Of a stretch of DNA of 64,000 bases, positions 41,301-51,400 are shown one piece after another. The position numbers were made by a program, and so were the translations under genes. The DNA lies in the NCBI GenBank assembly GCA_013398955.1, contig VWPU01010324.1, forward strand, positions 1 to 64,000, in the 5' to 3' direction. Within the stretch, counting starts at the first letter, position 1, and each line of letters opens with the position of its first letter. Origin of the DNA: Callaeas wilsoni (taxonomy: Eukaryota > Chordata > Aves > Passeriformes > Callaeidae). The notes under the pieces are model-generated. The model worked only from the letters and a program-made list of their open reading frames with translations, was not told where the DNA came from and made no database searches.

Positions 41301-41984
41301 GATCCAAAATACAGTAGTCACAGACTATTTTTAATTCATGTAAAATTATGATAATCATGAAAGCATAAACGTTATGGTTTGCTGAATTGGCTGCAATGTG
41401 CATCCCTAAAGTAGGGAAGTATTGAGATCAGCATAATAAGAAATATAACAGAGGACCCTGCAGACAACTTGTAGGCTGAAACAAAGATCAGGCCAGACCA
41501 GATGCAGCTACATTTATTGCTGTGCACCAGAAAATGTTAAAAATAAGGCACAGGGAGTGAAGATTTCCAAACATATTAGCAGCACTCTTGTGATGTGATC
41601 GTAGTGGTTTTAAGGCGGTGCTGCCTTGAAGGCCAGCAAGTACTGGCTTCTTTTTATTGCTTTTACCAATACAGATTGATATATACGACCCAAACATGAC
41701 ATCTAGTGGAGGAAGAGCGAGGGCAGGATTTTCCTTGTGTGCACACAGAGAGAGCCCTTTGCTCTTCTCTCCAGAAGTGACCTGAAGGCCACCTGCTGCA
41801 CGGCTTGTCCTGGGCAGGGAAGCAAACCAAGGAGCTCGTGGGCACTCCAGCTAAGTGCGCACACCTTGTCTAGTTCACGACACCCGTGTCCACAGCTATC
41901 CGTGCCAGAAGCCAGCTCCACAGTGCTGTCCGCAGCTCTGAAGGCTGAATTTTAAAAAATTTCAAAAGACAACAGTAGAGATGA
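38301..41984. other. Non-coding region, no gene recognised
   Basis: No recognisable exon, RNA gene or intact transposon. Open frames up to 112 codons overlap on both strands around 39.1-39.9 kb and lack any family signature. Confidence 0.5.
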
Positions 41985-41989
41985 CCATG
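41985..41989. other. Target-site duplication, left copy (CCATG)
   Basis: CCATG directly precedes the LTR start TGTCTTGG. The same five bases follow the LTR end. A sixth base (A) also matches if the LTR is taken to end one base earlier. Confidence 0.85.
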
Positions 41990-42640
41990 TGTCTTGGGGT
42001 GATTCTATGACCATACTGTATTCCCCATCGCCTGCTTGAGTTCTAGTGTGCCTTTAAATTGCAAAGTGAAGAGAGACAACCCGAGAGAACTCTTCAAAGC
42101 GGCTCGCTTGACCTTGTAACTAGAATGTTCTGCATTCTTTTCTCTCCCGATTCTGACAACATTTGTTGGTTAGAGGACTTTTGCTCTCTAGTCTCTTCGG
42201 CTTCCAGCGGAGAAGGGACTGTGATCTGCCTCAGCGGCTTCTGTTCCTTTTTGGCCTGTTTTTGGCTTGCTTTTCATCTGAGACCAGCTCCCATCTCCGG
42301 ACCTGCTCGGCGGGACCCTCCAAGGGGGATCGTCGGACCCTGCCTGGCTGGCCCAGCCCAGCGTAGGACTGCAGGTTTTACCTACAGAAAGAACTCTAAA
42401 ATCCATAGTCCTCTTTTAGGGGACAGAAGAGGGGGTTTCAATATTTCTTTTCTTTGCCCTGTGACAGCAGGGGACTCTGTTTGTTAAATAAATAGTTTTG
42501 TTCACTTTCATTCGAGAAATTATTTTCCCGAACCCGTGGGGGAGGTGCTGCCAGAGCCTGCTTGCCTGGCAGGCAGGAGAGAGAGAGAGAGACGCCCCTC
42601 TCGGGTTGTTTCCTCCTGGATTTGTGTCCAAACCGGCACA
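41990..42640 (+). mobile_element. Solo LTR of an endogenous retrovirus (ERVL/ERVK-like)
   Basis: A 651 bp element starts TGTCTTGG and ends GGCACA, so it has the TG...CA ends of retroviral LTRs, and it is bracketed by CCATG direct repeats. A polyadenylation signal AATAAA at 42,487-42,492 sets the orientation as plus and marks the R/U5 region. A short GA run lies at about 42,576-42,594. Its 3' part resembles LTRs common in bird genomes. No gag, pol or env sequence flanks it, so it is a solo LTR left after recombination between two LTRs. The 142-codon frame inside it (42,059-42,487) is not a viral gene. The 5 bp duplication fits ERVL or ERV1; six bases would fit ERVK. It is more CpG-rich than its surroundings, which suggests a fairly young insertion. 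Confidence 0.85.
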
Positions 42641-42645
42641 CCATG
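42641..42645. other. Target-site duplication, right copy (CCATG)
   Basis: CCATG directly follows the LTR end GGCACA and matches the left copy. Confidence 0.85.
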
Positions 42646-45328
42646 CCTGGTTGAATTTGGGCAGGGTCTTGTGAATGCATCGAAAAGAAAGAATAGATGT
42701 TCGCTACAGCTGCACGGATGGCGCCAGTGACCTACAATTTCTGCTGTCAGCAATGTCAGGTCTGCACCCCTGGACCAGACCAGCGGGTTCAGTGCTAGGT
42801 TGTGAGGCTGCGGCTGTCTTTAGCTTCCAGCTTTTTCCCAGAGCAGTAGCTCGTTCACTGCCCCATCTGGACTGCTTGAGTTGAGGGGTCAACAATACTT
42901 TGGGAATGTTTGAACGAGTTTCTGCCTCGTCCTCTGCACCTGCCACCGTAATATGTCAATTCTCAGCAAAAATCAAAGCTTCAGGCTTTCATACTTCCAT
43001 GGAAATGTTGAAGGCATGAACCCTAAAGGCTAAAAGAAGCCAAAAGCCAAATAAAAATGTCCAGTGTTTATTTTTCATAGCTTTCAAATTTAAATCAATA
43101 TCATAAATCTGTTGGTACTTCAGTCCTGATGAGAGCACTTACAGGCCATTAAAAATGGCAGAAGACAGAAGGGTAATTTAGTTGTTTATACACTGCAGGA
43201 AGCAAAAAACATCTCCCATATGCTAGTAAAAAGTCCAGGCTTTGTAGCTAGGAGTTGTAACTACTCCCACTGTCCGTGAATCACCATTTTGGTAGGATGA
43301 AGCAGCAAGTTAGAAGCACTTTAGAGATTCATGAAAGCCTCTGAAATACTGTTGCTTGCCTAAATGAACGCACAGCCATCAGCCTCTGCCAAAGAGCTCA
43401 ACTACAGGGCCCTGTCTCAAGCAATTGCAATGCTGACAAGGTGATGCATGTTTTTAGAAGGGATTTTTAATCTCCTGATAGCCAAACAAAGTTAGTGTTA
43501 TACAAACAGTACAAAGTTTACCATAGGACTGAGCTTTAATCTCTGGTGGTTGCTTATTGACTGCGGGAGAAACAGAAGCTGCTCACTGAAAAGACCTCCT
43601 CAAAATCCTGTTTGCAGGCAAACTTGAAGGAGAAGCTCTCAACCCCTGCAGCTTTCCCTGAACCCAAAGTAAGTCTGAACTGAGGTCTGAATTGGAAGAC
43701 AGGACTGGGCCTGGGTTGTTTAAAATTCCTGTTTATTCTGCCATGAGAGGACTTGGTTTACCATGCTGTGTTTGATGATTCTGGCGTTTCTAAAAGTGAG
43801 AAAAGCAGAAGTTGTGATAGATGGTTTAAAGAATGTCACAAGGTATATATGAAGACTTGTGCTATCAGCACAACTCTTGAAGTCAGAGAAAGCAGGCTTG
43901 GGATACTTGCACCCTCTGCTACCTAGTGCCTGTCAGAGGAGACAGAACAATATTGAAGAAATCAGCTGCATTTCTTCTTCCTCTTCCAATGAGTTCCTCA
44001 TCTTGGGCTCTTCCCACTGGCAGAGAATTGGGAGCCCTAATTCTCAAATGCAAACACAGGTACTTCAGTCAGTGAGACGCGGAGTGCCTGCAGTTTGTCA
44101 GGTTGTTTCTGTGTACATAACCTGTGTGTTTGTGTGTGCCAGAAGTGTACAACATGGGACACATGGGGCTGATTTTGGTGAAGCTTGCAACCCTTGCTAA
44201 TCTGTAGTAGGAGGTTAATCCTGAAAATTAGGATATTTACTTCTTCCTTACATTTTTCAGAAAAGTCAGACCAAGCCACAGCTGTTTTAAAACTTCATGT
44301 TTCCACATAACTTGCTAAATACCTATTTTAATCAGGACTGCAGAAGTAATCGCAACAAATAATTTAGAAAATTGACTTTGTCTGTGTTTTGTACATGTTT
44401 CTGCACACACGGGCATGGTTTGCTAAAACATTAATTTGCATAGCTTTCAGTTCTTGCTATTTCAAAAGTATGTAAGTGCAGGCATTTTCTGGGCAGCATT
44501 TATGTTGGTTTGATTAGACATCTGGGTCACACAGCTTCACTTCCATTCCCTGAAAGGCTGAGGTTAGTTCTCAGAAACATGTTTCATATTGTGGAATTTG
44601 TTTTTCGCCAGTGTTTTCTCATGGTTTGTCCAAATTCTGTATGTTCCTTTTATAGCATATATCAGTGCTCCAGCATGTAATGCAAATGCCCAGAAGATAT
44701 TTGTTACAGAAGAGAAAGGAAGATCTGTAGAAAATGCTTTGCTTTTTCCACAGTACTGGCCTTGACAGTGACTTGCACTCAGAGTCTGGACATAGTTTTA
44801 CAGTGTGTTCATGCTGGAGCAGGTTAGATGTAGAGTCTGTATTTACTTGTTTCCAGATTTCATGATCTTGAATTCCATCACTGTGCTCCATAACTAATTG
44901 CTCAGTCACGGACCCATCCTTAGGGGTAATCTAACAAATGATGTTCTGGGACAACCTTTGAGCAGAATTAGTGGAACAAATAGTGCAGCTTGTTTTAAGA
45001 TGGAACTTATGACAGAATGACACAATTGAAAGAGCAGAGGACCTAAAACATCCTCTTCAAGCTGTTGTTTGAAACAGAATGAAGAGAGGCACAGAGATGC
45101 AAGCTTCCTCTTACTCTCACAGCTCCATCTGCAAGTTTTCCTCATGCTGGGGTAGAGGATGTGCAAGATAGACTGAGACTACTCTCGGCAGCTCTTCTAC
45201 AAAACTGATGGCGCCAAGTTTTGCATTCAGTGACATTAGAGCCCCTGGAAGAGAGAATGACAGTTCAGGGATCTAATTTCTGCTCCATGTTATTCTTTTT
45301 TTCAAGGTTCCCTACACCCCTCTCAGCA
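42646..45328. other. Upstream region of HAO2 (promoter and 5' UTR exon not located)
   Basis: HAO2 in other vertebrates has untranslated 5' sequence, so a first exon and promoter should lie here or further left. I could not place them. A TATATAT word at about 43,842 is a weak candidate only. Two splice-acceptor candidates sit just before the start codon: TTTTTTTCAAG ending at 45,306 and CCCCTCTCAG ending at 45,326. Confidence 0.4.
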
Positions 45329-45459
45329 ATGGCTATGGTGTGTCTTTCAGACTTCGAAGCTTTTGCTAAAAAGTATTTACCCAAGATTGCTTGGGATTAT
45401 TTTGCAGCTGGAGCAGACGACTGTACCACACGAGATGAAAACATCCTAGCATATAGAAG
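45329..45459 (+). CDS. HAO2: HAO2 coding exon 1 (residues 1-43)
   Basis: The start codon at 45,329 aligns with that of mammalian HAO2 (MAMVCL versus MSLVCL). A second in-frame ATG lies two codons on. The context CAGCAATGG is reasonable. The exon encodes the N-terminal segment ending in the Tyr24 loop and the first half of the ILAYRR block. The donor is AAG|GTAATG. The frame is open upstream to 45,221, but the acceptor-like tract just before the ATG suggests the exon starts at about 45,307 or 45,327. Confidence 0.93.
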
Positions 45460-48400
45460 GTAATGTGATGAGGAAATGCAGGGAGTTTTAGTGAGACCTT
45501 TTAAACTGTTTTTGTGCAAGTGTTTGGACTTGACAAGCAAAGACACCTAACGCCTTGTCCTTTCCGGGGGGTCCCCAAGCTAAACGCAAAACCTGAGCGG
45601 CACACACGGTATGCTCTGAGGCCAGACTGAGTATGACACAGGTTGTGTGAGGCATTAGGGGTGCTGAGGGTACAGGCCAGTGCTAGGACAGGGTAGGGTA
45701 CAGTGTGCTGTGGTGTGTGTGGCATTGCAGGAAAGGCCATGAGTAGCTATAATAGAATGGGACGCAACAGGGAGCTCTTGGTGAACAGCAGGAAGCCTAT
45801 GTGCAAGTTGGGTGGGATTTGGGGAACATGCTGCAGAGCCTGAGGGCAGGAACACTGTACAGTGAGGACAGACCCACGAATGGTGACCTGGAAGGCCCCA
45901 GCCTGGCTGCAAGTAGAAGGAACCTGAGGGTGGACAGTGGGAGAACAAGACACGGTGAGCTGAGGCGGGAGATGCAGAAATTATGTACCGTGGCCAGTAA
46001 AGTAGGATTGATGAAAAGTGGAAGTGGCTGAACTGCTGGCTGAATTGACCTCTAAAAATAAACAGAAAGGACAAAGAGCCTTTATTATATGCTGTTTTCT
46101 TCATTGTCTTAGATTACTGCTTTGCAATTGGTGAATGAAGACCTGGTTTCCATGAAACTTCAGAAAACTCACTGAAAATCTACTATCCTGAAGGGGTTTT
46201 TCTGCCTTACAGAATTCGTTTCCGGCCACGTATGCTGCGGGACGTATCCGTGATCGACATTAGGACTAAAATCCTGGGTTCTGAAATCAGCTTTCCTGTT
46301 GGAATAGCCCCTACGGGCTTCCACCAGCTAGCATGGCATGAGGGAGAGAAAAGCACAGCCAGAGGTACTCTTCTACTCTGGTGCCATGTAGCAAAAAGGG
46401 GGTTGTAGAAAAGCCTCAAGAAGCTGTTAGGATGACTTGAAGTGTGACTGAAAAAAATTTTCAGGCTTGAAGGGGCAAACTCCATTCCCACTCTCTGACA
46501 TCCTGCATAGGAAGATGTATAGACATCGCTCTTCTTCTCCAGCTACCACCATGCAAAATCAGCCCCTGGAGTCTGCTGCAAACTTAAAACAAGGGCAGTG
46601 GACACATTTCTGACTCACATCAAAAACCACATAAGGTTTTCAGTCCTGGGGGCTCTAGATGGGTTGTAAAAGTGGTGGATGGGACTCAGACTGCGAATTC
46701 CTTGTTACTGGTTAAGAAATGTCTCCCTTGGAGAAAAAGATATCCCCTTTTCACAAATCCTGTGGTGAGTTTGGAGACCTGACCCCTAGAAATGTTTTTT
46801 CTTCTGTGTACACTGAGTAGATTTAACAGTACATTCCTGTGAGGACTCAGTCATAACGATAAAATTCATGCTTTTAAAAAAAAATGTAGTTGCAAAATGA
46901 AACCACAGCTTGGTTAATTACCTCTCCCTTTTCTGCTTTCTTAACCATGGACTAACAAGAGTGCATGGTAAATACAGTCATTGTTAATCCCAGGGCATAG
47001 CTGCCCTGTGCTTTGTAGGATACGCAGGAATCAGGAGTTCGGGTGGTCTCTGCAAACGGTGTGTGGTTTTGTACCTGATGTCTGGCAAGACCGTTCAAAT
47101 GCCTTTGTTTCTGATTCCTTTCCAACTCCTCCCAAGCGGCCAGAGCAATGAACACCTGCTACATTGCCAGCACCTACTCCACCTGCACGCTGGAGGAGAT
47201 CTCCGCGGCCGCGCCCGGCGGCCTCCGCTGGTTCCAGCTCTACATCCACCGCAACAGGGCAGCTTCCCAGCAGCTGGTCCAACGGGCGGAGGCCTTGGGC
47301 TTCCAGGGCCTCGTCCTCACCGCAGATCTGCCCTACACAGGCAAGAGACGCGATGATGTCCGCAATGGTTTCCGCCTTCCTCCCCACATGAAAGTGAAGA
47401 ACTTGGAACGAGCCTTTGAGGTTTGTAAAATGAGCCCGTCCTTTCATTCACTGCGCGGGCATGTACCACATGAGACAAAAACCACTGGGGAACTGCTGCC
47501 TTGGCATTTGCTGTACTGGGGCGTATGTTCTCCCCTGCTGGTTCTGCAGCATCCTGGCTTGACCTCCTGCCACTCTGGGTTCTGTCTTCAAAATCCCCAT
47601 CCAGCTCCCTTAGAGACACTGATCTCCACCCCCATTGTAATTATTCTCCTCCAGAGACATGTGACATTTCTGGAGCTGATGAACATGTCCATTGGCAAGT
47701 TTGATTAATCTCTTCTAGGGCAAGGAAAGACACCGAGGGACCTGTGTATTGTTGCAGCTTGGATGAGTTTTCCTTTTGTTGTTTCCTTTTGGCTGTAGGG
47801 AGATGACTGGTCTGAGTACGGACTGCCACCCAACAGCTTGGATCCTTCGGTCACCTGGAATGACATCTACTGGCTGCGAAGCCTGACACGCCTGCCCATC
47901 ATCATCAAAGGCATCTTGACACGAGAAGACGCAGAGCTGGCAGTGAGACATGGAGTTCAGGGAATTATTGTGTCCAATCATGGTGGAAGGCAACTGGATG
48001 AAGGACCTGCCACTGTAAGTGGGCAAATGGATGTCCCACACTTCCACTGTTTACGGTCTGCATGTTTGCGTTAACCTGGGAAAGTTCATAAGATACTGTG
48101 CCTGGCTTTGTTTGTACTCTTCTGGTGGGCTTGAGTTTGTCCAGTGGCCACGGACGTGTGCACATGTGCAGATGCTTTAAACTGGTGAGGTCCATGCCTT
48201 GACATGAGGACTACCCACTGAAGTATGTCCTCAGCTTCTTGGGAGGTTGTGTAAGTGTCACAGAACCCACATAAGTACAGATAAGCTACTGGCCTAGGTC
48301 AGGAAGAGTTTCTGCCTGTGTCTCCATTAGCTGGTGCAGTGCACACAGACTCTTTGCGCACTGCAGCAACACAAAAACAAAGCTCTGGAACCAAAAATGT

Positions 48401-51400
48401 ACAAATGAGAGCATAATGTATTCTCATTGTTCACATCTGTCAAAACATGCAAAACAATGCAGCTAGATTTAGTGAGAGGTCTGCTTGCGTATTTACAGGC
48501 TCAAGTCTAAATGGAAATTTATTGACTTGCATGAGCCAGAAAAAGGATAACTTATCTGGAGAAAAATTCCCCTGCTTTTTAATTTGTGCAAAGAAATCAT
48601 GCATTGTTTGGACATGTGTGTATTTCACTGGCTTAATTCGGCTTCTGTCAGTTTTTCCAATTGCTCTTATTTTATGCTTCTGCATTGCACAGTATCCTAT
48701 GAACTTTCTTTTCTTGGTTTTCTTTTGTAAAATAAAAATAGATACCAGGGAATTTTCTTCTATTCTGCGTCAAGGCTGACAATAATGAATTAAAAAAAAT
48801 TAATAAGCTAAATGCTAAAGGCATAATAACAGAAATGGCATCCACATTAAACTGTTCTTCTACCTTAAAAGTTGTTTTACATACACAGACAAGGCAGTAG
48901 ATACCTAGTTGGACTCTGCTATTCTTCTGGTGCCAAGCCTGGCTCTTGCTGAGCAAGTCCTAGAAAATTTCAGTCTGAAGGTTTTCAGTTTGAAATTCAG
49001 AAAAAAAGAAGATTAAAAGAAGGCAAAAGGGTATAAGACACTGCAGAAAAGAGCCTTTTGGGTTCTCTCTGAAGGAGAGTTAATTATGTCCAGTGCAATG
49101 TCCTGCCCCTGGCTGTACTGCCTTTGGGGCCAGAGCCAGCATCTCTGTGTGGTGCTGCTCTGCAATAACATCCGAGGCTCTACTCCATGCTGGACTCTAC
49201 AGAAAAAACCTTAGGGAATCGGGAGACTTAACCTGGAGGAAATGATTGACTGTACTCCATACAACCCTTCACAGATGCTTTAAAGGGAGGCACTCAACAA
49301 GTGGTCACTAGGATTAAGTTGAAATGTAAGGGTAGGTAGTTTGAGCAGTAGAAGTCTGACACCAGCCTTTTTTGCAAACAGCTGTATCATTCATCATTGT
49401 CTCAAAGGAAAGTAAAATATTGATGACAGTTATTCCATTGAAATTTATATTTAAAATCTTTCATAAATCTAGTGAAAAGGTTACTTTTTCAATAATCAAA
49501 AGGGATAGTAAAAAATATCAGTATAAGCTAAGCACTAGAAAATGGCATTAAGTATCTGGAAAACAGAACAGCGAGCTGCACGTTATTCTGCAGCTCCTGG
49601 TGCTGAGCTATTTGTGATGCACTGTCATGTTTCATTTCGAGAAGGTATCCTTCTAAAGCATTGCATCCTTGCATTTCTCTTTGGAATATATCCTGCTTCT
49701 CTTGGAATCAAAAGCTGCCCTCAGGGTGAGACTGGCTGCTTCTTTGCAGATTGATGCTCTGGTTGAGGTTGTGGAGGCAGTACGAGGCCGAGTCGAAGTT
49801 TATGTAGATGGTGGAATACGCAAAGGCAGCGACGTGTTAAAAGCACTGGCACTGGGAGCAAAATGCGTCTTTATTGGAAGACCAGCTTTATGGGGCCTGG
49901 CTTACAAGGTGAGTAAGGAGCTCCGAGCTCATATGCCTGCTTCTCACGCTCTCCAACAGTCCTGCAACTGAAGTCACGGAGTTTTCACTGGTGGAGAATA
50001 TATTTTTAAATTTTATTTTGCTGAATTTGAAGTGGAATCACCCCAAATTGAATGAAACGCTGGCATTTCCTGTGATTTAAAAACACCACTGAATCTCACA
50101 ATTTCCTGGGATTTTGAACAATGGGATTTTGAAGGTGGTAGCGTTATTTTGCAGGACGTGATTTCCTGTTTTTGCGGTTTGGTGCTAAAATACTGTAGGA
50201 CTCAGGACCATCAGTGCTTTTGAAAATTGGAGCTGCGCTTATTTGCCAGAAAGATGAGTCTTACAATTTTATTTGCTTTCAGCAAGTACTTGGGAACAAT
50301 ACATGGTTTTGGGAGAACAGTTTTGTAGCAGTGCTATGAATTCTTCAGAAATACATATAGATCTCCATCCCATGGATGGCTGAAACATTTTTGGACAAGG
50401 CTGAGCAAAACTGTGTCCTGGAGGTACCTGGGCTTTCCACTGCTATTTCAGTTCCAGTTTTGCTGCTTCTTAACTCCTGGCATATTTCTATGATCTAGAC
50501 TCATGAATTAGGCCTCTGATGCAGGAGGTAAGCATAATATAACTAAAATTAAAATATTAAAATCCCAGTTGGGGGTTTTTGCTAATTTTTTGCTTTTTAC
50601 ACTCTGGATGGAATCTTTCAAAACTTTTCTTTAGAAGAAAAGATACTTATTTTTATGGTCTAGAAACATTTCTTGTCTTTTAAATGGCACTCTTGTCCAC
50701 CGGTGTGATTGCTGTGGATTCCAGTAGCAAGGCTTTGAGCAAGAAATTACCTGAATCTTCTGAAAAACCCTATAAGAGTTGGCGATACTGTTTCTTTTGC
50801 CAGTAAACATCAAAAAAGGGCCTAAGATGAAAAAGGTGTTCCTGTGAGTTGCCTGCACTTTTTCCACAATGGAAACAGAAAGGAGATGGGATTTGAAGGG
50901 TTCAGTTGTGCTTTGGTATTATAGTCCACCCAAAGCATTCATTATTGCAAGACAGAAAATTTAAGAGAAAAATATTTTTAAATCCTCCAGTATTTTTTAG
51001 GAAGATCAAAATCTTCTGTACATTTTATTGGCTTTTGAGCTTCTTGCTGTCATTTACACAGAGAAAAACACATAAGATATTATTTTTAAAGATTCAGTCC
51101 AGAATTTGAGTAAACTACAGTTTCTGAAGTGGTAACGTATAAAACTCTCATTACTTTGTTAAAACCTGTCAGCATTGTAAGGCTTGACATTTTAAATAGC
51201 AAGCCCATTGGTGGGGGAAAACTGACATCTAAAAAAAAGAACCAGCTACAAAATGTCAGAAGTGAAAAACAGCTTTGTTTTCTTTCCCTGTTCAGATGTA
51301 TCCCAAAAGGAAAAGCATCTAAATTAATCTGTGATGAACTGAGCACATCCGTCATATCATTTGAATCATTCATCTGCATGAGACTGGAATTGGCATGGAC

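Noticed and set aside
42059..42487. 142-codon frame inside the LTR
   Set aside because: It lies wholly within the solo LTR, overlaps its polyadenylation signal and has no similarity to a retroviral protein.
43840..43850. TATATAT word as the HAO2 promoter
   Set aside because: It is a weak match with no supporting exon or donor, and such words are common in this AT-rich DNA.
47317..47619. 100-codon minus-strand frame opposite HAO2 exon 3
   Set aside because: It is a shadow of the GC-rich exon, with no independent support.
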